Shown piece by piece: positions 10,631-20,908 of a DNA stretch of 64,000 bases. Origin of the DNA: Hemicordylus capensis (lineage: Eukaryota > Chordata > Lepidosauria > Squamata > Cordylidae); contig NC_069657.1 in NCBI RefSeq assembly GCF_027244095.1, forward strand, positions 428,140,063-428,204,062, written 5' to 3'. The notes beneath the pieces were generated by a model. The model had not been told where the DNA came from and did not search any database. It saw nothing but the letters and a program-made list of their open reading frames with translations. Numbering within the stretch: the stretch's first letter is position 1; each line of letters starts with the position of its first letter. The translations under genes were made by a program, and so were the position numbers.

Positions 10631-10863
10631 AATAACATGATAAATGAAAAGCAAGAATAAACGGCAGCACAGATTAAAACCAGCACCGTAAAAAGGACAC
10701 ATGAAATATTGGGTCAGTTCAGGAGATGCTTCTCCCTGTTGGCCTCACCCAGGCATCAGCATGCTGGTCCAGTCCGCTCCTGTTACATCACAAAATCTCA
10801 TGGAGAGTGGATGATCTGAAATGCACCCCACATGTGATCACAATACTGCTAGTGGAGAAGGGC

Positions 10864-11042
10864 CAGGGGCGTAACAAGGCTGGAGTGGGCCCAGAGACAA
10901 AATTTTAAAATGGGCCCCTCGCTGATACACACACACACTTCACAATATATAGTCATGTGACTTGTCTCTGCGGGGGGGGGGCTCGAGGCGTGGGGGCCCC
11001 CAGGCAGCCGCCTCCCCTTGCCTAATAGTAGTTACGCCCCTG
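10864..11042. mobile_element. hAT-type element, CAGGGGCGTA family
   Basis: Inverted ends CAGGGGCGTAACAAGG and TAGTTACGCCCCTG. A perfect 8-bp TSD AGAAGGGC is at 10856-10863 and 11043-11050. It contains a (CA)n stretch and a G-run. The target is the 5' end of a tRNA-type SINE. Confidence 0.9.
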
Positions 11043-11350
11043 AGAAGGGCTGTACCTCAGTGGAAGACCATCTGCTTTGCATGCAGAAGACTCCAGATCC
11101 AATGCCTGGCCTCAGCAGCCAGTGTGGTGTAGTGGTTAGAGTGGTGGACTCGGGGCCGGTCACGTCTCTCTCAGACTAACCTACCGCACAGAGGGTTGTT
11201 GTGAGGGTAAACATAACCGTGTGTACACTGCTCTGGGTTGCTTGTTGGAAAAGTGAGAGATAAATGTAGTCAGTAAAACAAATCTCCTGGGAAACATTCA
11301 CTGGAAACCCAGAAGAGCTGTTGCCAGTCAATGTAGATGATGCTGAGTCA
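11043..11350 (+). mobile_element. tRNA/CR1-tail SINE, split by a Sauria SINE
   Basis: Sense copy: A-box region GTACCTCAGTGGAAGACCAT, GCATGCAGAAGACTCC and a B-box-like region up to about 11110. The continuation TCTCCTGGGAAACATTCACT, GTTGCCAGTCAATGTAGATG resumes at about 11283. The gap is filled by a Sauria-type SINE. Confidence 0.75.
11111..11282 (+). mobile_element. Sauria-type tRNA SINE, internally deleted
   Basis: Head AGCCAGTGTGGTGTAGTGGT (A-box region), later ACCTACCGCACAGAGGGTTG, TTGTTGTGAGGGTAAACATA and a CTGCTCTGGG...AAAGTGAGAGATAAATGTA tail. The stretch between the A and B boxes and the downstream body is shortened relative to the copy at 42.72 kb. Confidence 0.85.
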
Positions 11351-11710
11351 GGGGGCTTTCCAGATGACAGGCTGTTCAGCAGTAAAATGCTTCAGCTTGG
11401 CAGGATCATATTGAAAACATAAATGGTACAAACCTCCTACAATGAGAAAATACAGCTGATGTTTTGTTTTGGGTGCCACACATGCAACATCATAGGACTA
11501 GAAGGCAAGGATAAAATCCTAAAGAAGGCATCCGAGATGTGAACGGCACCTTGATGATAGTGCAGGGATTGCGATGTTGAAACACAGGCAGTCTGGAAGC
11601 ACACTTAAGGGACACGTAGTGGCGGTGTTGTAGGGTGTAATCTGGCAAGTTCCCAGGTGGACAAATGGCCTGGCTTAGTAAAAGCAGCTTCCTAGGTAGC
11701 CCTATGCCAG
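11351..11710. repeat. Dispersed repeat X, copy 2
   Basis: Shares, in order, GGCTTTCCAGAT, GGCATCCGAGATGTGAACGG, AACACAGGCAGTCTGGAA and GCACACTTAAGGGACA with the copy at 9215-9610. Confidence 0.6.
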
Positions 11711-11896
11711 TCATCATTCTACACAAACAGCTTTTGTTGAAAACAGCAACAAACTTTATTTGCTAGCTGCCCCATAACAAATTGTTCTCTGGGCAGCTCA
11801 CAAATAGGAAGAACCCATTGCTCGTGTTCAGTTTTGTAGGGAAAAGTGGACATCCGATCAAAAAGGGAGTACAAATCTATGTTGACGCACCACTCC
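11711..11896 (-). mobile_element. LINE 3'-tail fragment, antisense
   Basis: CAAACTTTATTTGCTAGCTG and TTCTCTGGGCAGCTCACAAA resemble the reversed L2-type tail. The rest up to the microsatellite is unrecognised. Confidence 0.4.

Positions 11897-11956
<60 letters not shown>
11897..11956. repeat. (ATCT)n microsatellite
   Basis: Perfect tetranucleotide run of about 15 units. Confidence 0.97.
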
Positions 11957-12728
11957 GCACTCTTACAGTCCAAAAGAAATGTCTGATGCGCAAAAATCTG
12001 AGAGCGATATGCCTCCTCCATAATCCTCTCCTTTTCCTTGCTGTTGTTTTGAGTCCCAAAATAACTGTCTCCTAGCATCCATTGCTTCTCTCTATCAGTT
12101 CCTTTCCTTCAAAGAGCACCTCCTGTCCCTAATCCTGGTGGGAGGGGTTTGGTGTTTTTTTGTTTTTGTTTTGTTTTTGAGTTGAGGGTCAACATGTCCT
12201 CATTGCCACCACAAGTCCAGAATTCATCCCTTTTCCTTTCCCCTTTCCCCTCCCTCTCTCAGTTCCTTGCCCCTCCATACAAGAGGCAACAACCCAAGAT
12301 ATTTTAGAATCCACATGGAGGCTTTTCACACAGCAGGCTTTCCTGCGGACTTACTGCGAGTTTGGGGCATAACAAATATTCCAAAGCACAAAGAGTATTT
12401 TTTTTAACCCTGGACATAAATCAGGCTCGGTTCCAATATGGAAGGGAAACCCCGAATCGTGTGTGAAGTGCTCTCTGAAATACTGCATGGACTTCAGAGT
12501 AAATCTGGCTGATATGTGAACTCACACCCACCCTCCCAAAGTAAAGTTGCGGTAAAGTCGCCATCTGAAAAAGCAAATGGCAGTCCCTGTGGTGGTAAAA
12601 ATATAATAATCCTGGGTGACATCCAAACTAAAGCTGCACTAATGCAGACACATCGCACGACTGTAAGGATGTTGCACTAGCTGGTCCCACTAAGTCAGGA
12701 GCTTCCGTTTCAGAGCAGAGACACAGGG
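11957..12728. other. Single-copy DNA with a possible DNA-transposon remnant
   Basis: 12326-12560 begins GGCTTTTCACACAGCAGGCT and shares this start with the reversed end of the element at 57125-57412 (AAGCCTGCTGTGTGAA), so it may be a member of the same family. The remainder, including TTTTTGTTTTTG runs near 12160, is unrecognised. Confidence 0.35.
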
Positions 12729-13026
12729 ACACAGGCAGCTGCCTTATACTGAGTCAGACCATTGGTCTGTCTAGCTTGGTATTGTCTACACTGACTGGCA
12801 GTGGCTCTCCAAGGTCACAGGCAGGAGCCTCCCCCAGCCCTTTTGGAGATGCAAGGGAGCGAACCTGGGACCTTCAGCATGATGCTCTTCCATTGAGCTA
12901 TGCCATGGCCTCATATCTTACAGAGCTCACATGTAGTCTCCCATCCAAATGCAAACCAAGGTGGGCCTTGATTAGCAAAGGGGACAAATCATGCTCACTA
13001 CCACAAGACCAGCTCTCCTCCCCTAG
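12729..13026 (-). mobile_element. Chimeric 5S/tRNA SINE with CR1 tail, antisense
   Basis: Reversed tail (CTGCCTTATACTGAGTCAGA), a recognisable reversed tRNA part (GAACCTGGGACCTTC as B box; TTCCATTGAGCTATGCCATG as A box) and then the reversed 5S-like part (TAGTCTCCCATCCAAATGC, GATTAGCAAAGGGGACAAAT). It shows the tRNA and 5S modules side by side in one element. Confidence 0.85.
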
Positions 13027-13274
13027 TGTTGCTCTGGTGCAACAGCATGTGCAAACCCTGGTGCACCTCCAGCTGCAAATATATGCTCTTCCTCCATTCA
13101 TCTATGTTGTACAGACTGGTTTATTCAATATATTTATAATACTGATATCCTGCCCCTCCAGTGTAATTCAAGGATGCAAAGCTATCTGTTCTCCTTGTCG
13201 CACAAGCACAATGCTTGCACAGGGGGACCAAGAATGCAAGAAACCGAATAAACCTGAGGACCCACTCAGAGACA

Positions 13275-13976
13275 TGGCCCTTATAATGCCCTTATACAAA
13301 ACGATGGTGCGGCCACACCTGGAGTACTGCGTACAATTCTGGTCACCACATCTAAAAAAGGACATTGTAGAACTGGAGAAGGTGCAGAAGAGGGCAACCA
13401 AGATGATCAGGGGCCTAGAGCACCTTTCTTATGAGGCTAGGCTACAGCACCTGGGGCTATTTAGTTTAGAGAAAAGATGACTGTGGGGAGACATGATAGA
13501 GGTCTATAAAATCATGCATGGTGTGGAGAAAGTGGATAGAGAGAAATTCTTCTCCCTCTCACATAACACTAGAACCAGGGGTCATCCCATGAAATTGATT
13601 GCCGGGAAATCTAGGATCAACAAACGGAAGTACTTTTTCACACAACGCATAATCAACTTCTGGAATTCTCTGCCACGAGATGTGGTGACAGCCAACAACA
13701 TGGATGGCTTTAAGAGGGGTTTGGATAACTTCATGGAGGAGAGGTCTATCAACGGCTATTGGTAGGAGGGCTACAAGCCACCTCCCGCCTCAAAGGCAGG
13801 ATGCCTCTGAGTACCAGTTGCAGGGAAGTAACAGCAGGAGAGAGGGCACACCCTCAACTCCTGCCTGTGGCTTCCAGCGGCATCTGGTGGGCCACTGTGC
13901 ATAACAGGATGCTGGACTAGATGGGCCTTGGGCCTGATCCAGCAGGGCTGTTCTTAAGTTCTTATGTTCTTATAAC
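13275..13976 (+). mobile_element. CR1 LINE, 5'-truncated copy
   Basis: Starts inside ORF2 at PLYKTMVRPHLEYCVQFW, runs through WSPHLKKDIVELEKVQKRAT to VTANNMDGFKRGLDN (to about 13760), then the 3' UTR and GTTCTTATGTTCTTATAA tail. It has a TGA directly after LEKR at the same codon as the copy at 7440-8450. Shorter and slightly less diverged than that copy. Confidence 0.92.
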
Positions 13977-15540
13977 CTTCTTGTATGGGTGCATCCTTGT
14001 TCATTGCACTAATACAGCACTAGCCTGGATGGCAGCCAAAGTGAGATTGCCAGTTTGTTGTCCTTGAATCATATCCCCAATCCAGCTGGCTAAACTGGTT
14101 CACCTCACCAGTGCTGGTTCCAGGATTTTGCAGGCCATTGAGTAAGGCATTCTTAGCCTGGAAGAAAGAATGAGCACACTGGGAATTCTCCCATGCAACC
14201 TTTGACCTTCTTGCTTCATGCAAAGTGAGAGTGGCATAGCTGATCAGGCAGTGGCCCTTTGCCAGTCTTGGAGTGCTAGCAAAAACCTGTTGACACCATC
14301 CTCTGAAGCCAGTATTCCATTGCTGGCACCTTTGCTTTGAACGGTCAGAATATTTGTGAACATTCCATGCTGACAGCCTCTCCGCCAGTAGCTGGAGGGC
14401 TCACAAGTAATAGGAAGTGGGCAGCAACATGCAACAGTGGGTTTTTTTTAGCTTATGCCATATATAGAATGAAGTTCTGACAAGATATTTCTAGGTGCAG
14501 GAGTCACTCTTAGAAATGTTCTATAACTCTGCATTGAAAGAAGGGGAGCAGGATTAGTGGAAATGAATATGTTGGCCTCATTCAAAAAGGGTGCAACTGG
14601 CATCATTCAGCACAAGCATTAAGAAAAAAACAGATATGATTTCCTTTATAATAAAGTGAACCTTATTCACTTGGTGGAACTTTAGCTTTACTCACTTCCC
14701 AGTTTCTTCTAACAAGCTTGACTTGCGGATCGTGAAGAATACTCACCCACTTTTCTCCTGCAGTCTCTGAGTAAGGTGTCAAGGTGTTCTTTTATGACAC
14801 TTCCTTGCTCCCAAATCTCCTTGCTCTCTAAATCTGCCTGATTTAGCCGCTGTACAGTAAAGACCCCTGAAATGGAACTTTATTTGCCACTGGCATCTCC
14901 CACCTTGCTTGACGTGCCTCAAGGCTTAAACCCAGTAGTCAGGAGCCCCTTCCAGACATTTTCCTGCTAGGATGCCGCTTTCTCCTCACATCCATCCATC
15001 CGCTGCTGCATAAAACGTTCACCTCCAACAAAGAGAAAGGCCAGCACCGCAGAAGAAAGAACAGAGAGGACACCGAAGAAGGGAGTGCCCTAAGAATAGG
15101 GTATCAGTCTACCAGTCAGAAGAGCCAAGGCGCAGATATATTGAGACACAGTGGCACGTGGAGGGCATAGCTCGCCCATGTTTGGGCCACCTGCCCCTCA
15201 ACCTGGTGATGGCCCCCCACCCCAGTGCCACTCTTTCCCTGCCTCCCTCACTGAGTAGCCCATGGTAGGCTTCCCTGCCCCTGCTGTGGGGTGGCTGGCT
15301 GAGCAGGTGGAGAAGGGCAGCTGCTTGGTCAGCGGGGAGGCCACTGCTGCTACCTGGGGTGTGCCACTGTGTGCCCACGGTGGCAGTGAGGAGAGGGGGG
15401 GTGCCGGGGTGGGATGCGGGTGCCACTGGGTGCTCACCAAAGCCCCAGAATGTGCTGGCAGTGGCAGTCCGGCAGCAGCTGTGCATGGGTTCTTTGAAAC
15501 CATGCACACAATTACAGCTCTGCCCCTGCGGAAAGAAGAG
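13977..15540. other. Single-copy DNA, no feature assigned
   Basis: About 1.5 kb without a clear repeat up to 15110. 15110-15530 is GC-rich with frames on both strands (for example plus 15262-15663) but no recognisable domain; its right edge (TTACAGCTCTGCCCCTGCGG) vaguely resembles the CAGGGGCGTA hAT ends inverted. No exon with convincing splice sites. Confidence 0.35.
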
Positions 15541-16085
15541 AGGATATTTATTTATTTATTAATTACATTTATAAACCAACCCATCCAGAGGCTCTGGGTG
15601 ATGTACAACTTTTTAAAAAGACATAAAACCCACAATTCAAACCCACTACTAAAAACAATATAAAAACAATTCAAAAAACGATTAAAACCATTAAAAAAAC
15701 CAATTAAAACACTTAAACAACAACAACAACACTTTACAAGCCTTAGAAGGCCAGGCCAAACAGATAGGTTTTTACGGCTCTCTTAAAGGCCAACAGCGAG
15801 TCTAAACTGCGGATATCTGCTGGGAGTGCATTCCACAGACCAGGAGCAGCTACAGAAAAGGCCCGATTCCGAGTCGCCACCAGATGTACCAGTGGTAACT
15901 GGAGACGGACCTCTCCAGATGACCTGAACGGGCAATGGGGATTGTACCAAAGAAGACGCTCTCTAAGGTAGCCCGGACCCAAGCCGTTCAGAGCTCTAAA
16001 GGTAATAACCAGCACTTTGTATTTTGCCCGGAAACATATCGGTGTGGGGGGCAGCCCTATATTCTCCAGCTCCACTCTTAATGTC
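15541..16085 (-). mobile_element. L2-type LINE, 3' part, antisense
   Basis: Starts with TTTATTTATTAATTAC and a reversed AT-rich 3' UTR. The frame 15743-16075 (minus) then encodes the C-terminus FRAKYKVLVITFRALNGLGP...GLWNALPADIRSLDSLLAFK. This matches the end of L2/CR1-group ORF2. 5'-truncated. Confidence 0.88.
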
Positions 16086-16825
16086 CCTAGTCGTCAATAG
16101 GAGCTATTGGTGTTAAGAGTCACTGCTTATGGAGCCAGGTGTCCAACAAAGGCCAGTGGGCTGGCTAGCCATTGACCTCCCACCCCCACCCTCCATCTGG
16201 GTACCTTGTGCGCAGCTAGCTGCAGCATGTTTGAACAGGGCGAGGGTCAGAACTCCTTCCTAGTCCGAAAGCGGCTTCACGCCATTTTATTTCTACTGAA
16301 TATCCCTTATCCATCCCCATCCCTCTGGTCACACCCAAATCCTACCCACCAGTGGTGTCCATAGGCCTCTGGCTGAGTCACAGGAGGCTGCTGCTGTTTA
16401 CCTGGCCATCCGATTGAGGAGCAACTGAGGTGATAGAGTAGCCCAGCCTGTGTGTCCAGAGGCAGGCCATCATGAAGTCCTCCTCTGGAGAAGGCTGCAG
16501 GATTTAGAGCACAATATGGACAGGAGAGGGGTGTGTGTGTGATCCTGAACCCTGCCTTGGACCATACTTCCTCGAGCATGCCCCCCCTCCATTATAGAAA
16601 TGTATACATGTTCCATGAGATATGCTTTTGGCCCGAAATGCTTAACTTTGTTTACTAAACAGGATGCATAGATAGATCAGGAGAGTCTGCTGTGGGCAAG
16701 GGAAGCCTTCACCTTTTATCCCCCACATTGCTCAAATCCAGATTGTTCTCTCTGTGACTGCCCCAGAAGGGTATGAATGCAACCACCATCACTGGAGGCA
16801 TGCTGTGCTGGGGATGGATAGGAAA
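16086..16825. other. Single-copy DNA, nothing recognised
   Basis: No repeat or coding signal I trust. 16754-16825 runs into the following SINE. Confidence 0.4.
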
Positions 16826-17120
16826 ATAGGAAGTTGCTATATACTGAGTCAGACCATTCGTCTATCTAGCTCACTATTGGCTTCACAGACTGGCAGTGGC
16901 TTCTCCAAGGTTGCAGGCAGGAAGCTCTCTCAGTCCTGTCTTGGAGAAGCCAGGGAGGGAACTTGGAACCTTCTGCTCTTCCCAGAGCGGCTCCATCCCC
17001 TGAGGGGAATATATCTTACAGTGCTCAAACATCAAGTCTCCCTTTCATATGCAGCCAGGGCAGACTCTGCTTAGCTAAGGGGACAAGTCATGCTTGCTAC
17101 CACAAGACCAGCTCTCCTCT
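16826..17120 (-). mobile_element. Chimeric 5S/tRNA SINE with CR1 tail, antisense
   Basis: AATAGGAAGTTGCTATATAC, CTGAGTCAGACCATTCG, GGAAGCTCTCTCAGTCCTGT, CTCTTCCCAGAGCGGCTCCA, then the reversed 5S-like part and GCTACCACAAGACCAGCTC head. Confidence 0.88.
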
Positions 17121-17683
17121 CCAAACTGATAGGGCCAGTTACTCTCCCACTGATAAATAAAGAGAATTACCACTTTTTAGAAGGGCCTCTTTGCTCACTT
17201 AGCAGGGGGAAATCCCATTGATACCAATAGGAATTCATTCAAGGCTAACCTTCAAAACTCATTTCCTTAAGGAACCCTAACCCCTAGTTCTCACTGGCAA
17301 CTGCAAACCCACAAGATGTCATTATATTTGCTTACATTCATTGCTTGTTACCCTGACTTTCCCCCTCTCCTAATCGCATAACCTGGGAGTGTACACTCCT
17401 TAGGTTAGGGGCCTACCTCTTTTTCACTGAATCTGTAAAGTATTGCATCTATTTATAGCATAATAATTTCAAAGATCCAGACAATCCTGAACATATCTAC
17501 CAGCATCTACATCAAGTGCATTTGGGTTTTCCATCAATTCCACTGCCATGGCTCTCCCCAGAGAAAACTGGTAATTGTAGTTTGGCAAGTATGCTGAATA
17601 TTCTGCAAGTGATCCTTAGTCTCCATGCAGAATGAAGGCTGGCGTACAGAACAAGAATGCACCAGTGCAATGAGAAAGCAGCC
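17121..17683. other. LINE-like tail fragment, then single-copy DNA
   Basis: 17125-17205 (GGGCCAGTTACTCTCCCACT, CCTCTTTGCTCACTTAGCAG) is a block that recurs at 31.75, 45.58 and 50.87 kb and belongs to an uncharacterised dispersed repeat. 17210-17683 shows nothing recognisable. Confidence 0.45.
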
Positions 17684-18025
17684 TAACAGAACTTCTCAGC
17701 TAACTGTAATGGGGAAGTGCCAATTTTTGACACCTCCCCCTCCCCAAAAAGCCCTCTGTGCCACCCCAAAATATGTCCCCGAGGGCCATGCAACCCTCAG
17801 AGACATATTTTGGGGTGGCACCGAGGGCTTCTTGGGGAAGGGAAGGGTGTCAAAAATTGACTCTTCCCTGTGTAGTCAACAAGAACCGCGCAGACTGGTA
17901 AGCAGGAAGTCAATATTTACTTAATTAAGTGTAACTTGATTGTTAAGGTATTGTAAAAATCAATAAAATTTTAAAATGCAGAAAATTGACTCTTCCCTAC
18001 TGCAGTTAGTTGGGATGTTCTGTTA
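17684..18025. mobile_element. Compound foldback DNA element
   Basis: Outer inverted ends: TAACAGAACTTCTCAGCTAA at 17684 and, reversed, TAACAGAACATCCCAACTAA ending at 18025. Inside are long inverted arms (GCCCTCTGTGCCACCCCAAA / TTTTGGGGTGGCACCGAGGG). The segment AAAATTGACTCTTCCCT occurs twice, near 17857 and 17977, so the right end is duplicated around an AT-rich spacer with AATAAA. Superfamily unknown. Confidence 0.65.
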
Positions 18026-18027
18026 CA

Positions 18028-18356
18028 TAGGAACATGGGAAGCTGCCTTCTACTGAGTCAGACTATTGGTCCATCAGCTCGGTACTGTGTGTGTACAGTT
18101 TGGCAGTTACTTCTCCAATGATGCAGGCAGGTGTCTCTCTTGGCCCTTTCTGGAGATGGCAGGGAGGGAACTTGGAACTTTCTGCATGCAAGCAAGCAGG
18201 TGCTCTTCCCAGAGTGGCCCCATTCCCTACAGGGGATATCTTGCAGTGCTCACATGGATAGTCTCCCCTCCTTGTCCTAACCAGGACACACCCTGCTTAA
18301 CAAAGAGGCCAGTTCATGCTTGCTTCTGCAAGACCAACTCTCCTCTGTTAGGTTTA
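18028..18356 (-). mobile_element. Chimeric 5S/tRNA SINE with CR1 tail, antisense
   Basis: AGGAACATGGGAAGCTGCCT, ACTGAGTCAGACTATTGGTC, TTCTGCATGCAAGCAAGCAG, then TAGTCTCCCCTCCTTGTCC and CTGCTTAACAAAGAGGCCAG of the reversed 5S-like part. It abuts the preceding foldback element. Confidence 0.85.
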
Positions 18357-19271
18357 TCTCTCACTGCATCAGGGCACCCTTGTGTTGTATGCCAGCCTCA
18401 CTTCCCAGCATTTCCTCTCAAGAAGAGGGAATAACCATTAAGTCAGTTTATTCAATGGCGGAAGGGCACATCCAACCATATGCCTTATTTGCAAGAGCAG
18501 TTAGATCCTGATGCAATCTCAGCAGCAAAGTCAGTATGAATACCAATGGCTCCACTGAATTTGAATGGGGACCCCCAGGGAAACCACAGTTGCTACAGCT
18601 GCCAAGTTCTGAGATAGCGGATCTGGGAGGCTGGGGGAGGAGACTGGCCATGAAAGGTTTGGCATGAAAGCACAAGGGTGTGAGCATGTGTATGTTTCAG
18701 AGGGAGGGGGAATTGATCAATGTAAAAAATGTGAAATCCCTTGGCTAGCGTGAGTCAAAACCTCCCTCCAGGCATCTTGAAGCCAAGCAGCTGGCACATA
18801 GCATGGCATCTAATCTCGAGACAGACACCCAGCTTGGCAGAGGGACAGGGCTAATATTTTCACAAGGAGGAATTGTTCTTGACCAGTTGCACAAACAGTC
18901 TCGCCCACAGCCACCGGCAGGCCACTCGTGGCAGGCGAGTTCACGTTCTAATTGTTGTTATTGTTTCTAATGGCAAAGATCAGCATCCTTGGGGACAGCA
19001 AAAGTATAAATCTCACTTCACAGCTAATAACCATCTCTCGGAACATTATGCGTTTCTGCCCTATGGAAGAGGAGATGTGGTGATCTCCTCTATGCTTATT
19101 TTTCTTACAGGACTCTCAATTTCACCAGGGCTTTTGTTTTTAAAAGAAGAGGTAGTCAGGTCTTGAACTTCCTCCAGATGGGATAGATCGCCTGCCCGGC
19201 AGGAGGAACTACCAACAAACCCCTTCAGGCAGACAATAGGCTGGTACACACAACTGTTAAAATTAGGGCAC
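18357..19271. other. Single-copy DNA, nothing recognised
   Basis: 18850-19200 is even in composition and repeat-free (GTTCTAATTGTTGTTATTG near 18945), so it could be conserved non-coding DNA, but this cannot be judged without an alignment. Confidence 0.35.
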
Positions 19272-19332
19272 AAAGGAATCTGCCTTCTACTGAGTCAGAC
19301 CATAGGTCCATCTAGCTTAGTATGGTCTACAC
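19272..19332 (-). mobile_element. CR1-tail SINE, antisense, truncated at a MITE
   Basis: AATCTGCCTTCTACTGAGTC, AGACCATAGGTCCATCTAG, then TATGGTCTACAC, where a hAT MITE begins. The downstream half of the SINE is missing. Confidence 0.75.
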
Positions 19333-19410
19333 CAGGGATTCTCAATGTTGGGTCTCCAGATGTTATTGGACTTCAACTCCCATAATCCCCAGGCCCAGTG
19401 GCCCACTTAC
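19333..19410. mobile_element. Half of a hAT-type foldback MITE
   Basis: CAGGGATTCTCAATGTTGGG, then CAGATGTTATTGGACTTCAA and CTCCCATAATCCCCAGGC. The left end lies directly after GTCTACAC (19325-19332), the same SINE position used by the MITE at 56057. The right arm has been replaced by another element. Confidence 0.75.
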
Positions 19411-19580
19411 TCCCCCCCCCATTTCCCCTGCCGGTGCTCGCTGGAAAACTGATCCGGAGGGGCGGTTTTCCAGCAAACGCCTGCTGGGGAAACATGGCGG
19501 GGGGTACATGTACCCTCCCTTGCCCTTAAAGTTATCCCCCAACCTTCGAACCCGCCCCCACCAGTTCCGTGCACACCCCT
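19411..19580. mobile_element. Right part of a TAGGGATGTGCA-type hAT element
   Basis: Ends CCACCAGTTCCGTGCACACC CCTA at about 19560-19581. The interior (GCCCTTAAAGTTATCCCCC) is similar to 59500-59614. No left end is present. Confidence 0.65.
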
Positions 19581-19582
19581 AG

Positions 19583-19757
19583 TTCACGCTGTCATTCAAA
19601 TCTAGGTTTAATGTGGGTTACTGAAATTTGCATGATGTTGTGAACCCTCACCCAGGTGGGAATCTCAGATTCATTTCAGGGCATCTTGGTGTGGGTTCAC
19701 ATAATCACATGAATGTTGCTAACCCACATTAAACCTACATTCAAATGATTGTGTGAA
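19583..19757. mobile_element. Foldback MITE, unknown class
   Basis: Arms of about 60 bases: TTCACGCTGTCATTCAAATC and TAGGTTTAATGTGGGTTA on the left; TAACCCACATTAAACCTA and TTCAAATGATTGTGTGAA on the right. No TSD is evident. Confidence 0.65.
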
Positions 19758-20287
19758 GCAGGCCAATGGCTCTTTCCGGATGGTAATAAACTCCAGGAAG
19801 TTCAAAGCTTCAGCCCAAGTTCCAAGCACAATCTTACTCCCCCTGCGCAATCTTACTCCCCTTTGCAGCATGCTTCTGCACTACTTCCTAGCACAATCTT
19901 AACTTGTATACACACTGAGCAGGGACCTCACATAATGTTTGCAGCACCAGCTGCTAGCCAGCTCTTGCATTCCAAGAAGAACTGACCCTTTTTAATTACT
20001 ACTTTTGTCACAATGTCAATTGGAGAAACGGGTGGGTGCGTTTCAGAAAACAAGAGCTGGCCAGCAGGTGGCACTATGAAAATTGTGTGATGTCCCTGCT
20101 TGGCATATGTATAGAAGGTAAGATCATGCTAGGCAGTAGTGTGGAAGCTTGCTGCAGCACATGTACGGGAAGTGAGATCACACTTGGAACTTGCACAAAA
20201 GCTTTAAACTACCTGCAGTTTATTGCTGTCTGGAAAGGACCAATACTGATCTAAAATTAGAGGATACCAATTTAATACTAGAGAGAG
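19758..20287. other. Single-copy DNA, nothing recognised
   Basis: Includes a small local repeat of CAATCTTACTCCCC near 19828-19862 and no other recognisable feature. Confidence 0.4.
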
Positions 20288-20295
20288 GAGGGATA

Positions 20296-20676
20296 TTAGG
20301 GCTGCGAGAAGTAGCTCTGTACTGAGTTGGGGGTACACAACTCTAGGTTTTGATGGGCTCTCTTTTGCTTTGATCGAATTCAGAAGTTTCGATTTGGAAC
20401 TGAAGTTTCAGTGTCTCACCACTGGCCCTTGAGCCAGGCTATATCCTGCCCGTGCCCAGTAAGTATCTCCATAGTTGTGGAAGGATGATTAGGGGAGAGG
20501 AGGGACTGAAACAGCTGAATTGCTTTGGAAGATAATGGGCCCAGTTTAGCCATGGTTGCTTCAATCTGGACTGAACCAGAGGCCTGACAGTTCAGTTTGG
20601 AATCAAAGCTTTGGTGACCGAATTGGGTCAAATCTCCTCCAAACCGAATCAGACACTGAAGTTTCATGCAGCCCTG
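20296..20676. mobile_element. hAT-like element with AGGGCTGC ends
   Basis: Left end TAGGGCTGCGAGAAGTAG, right end TTTCATGCAGCCCTG. The interior is built of 'TTTGATCGAATTCAGAAG'-like and complementary GAACCGAATCAG-like motifs. Flanks AGGGATAT and GTGGATAC match at 5 of 8 bases, so the TSD is only suggestive. Confidence 0.55.
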
Positions 20677-20689
20677 GTGGATACATATT

Positions 20690-20908
20690 TTCAAGGATGA
20701 TCAATGGGCTTTCAGTATTACTGAACTGTCCTATCTGATCACTGGTTTCCTTTGGCATTGATTTTGCTATTGTTGCTTCTGCTGCTCCAGTCTTTTCCAC
20801 TAGACTTGTTTTTATTTGTTGGATTTTAATTGCATTTTTGTGTGCCACTTGGAGGGCCCTTTGGAGTGGAAAAGTGGGTTATATGCTTTGGTATAAAGTG
20901 TCAATAGC
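20690..20908 (+). mobile_element. LINE 3'-tail fragment
   Basis: TTTTAATTGCATTTTTGTGT, CCACTTGGAGGGCC and GAAAAGTGGGTTATATGC resemble an L2-type 3' end in sense. The boundary is vague. Confidence 0.4.

Noticed and set aside
15262-15663. Plus-strand frame of 133 codons
   Set aside because: GC-rich stretch with equally long frames on the other strand; no recognisable protein, and its end runs into an L2 tail.
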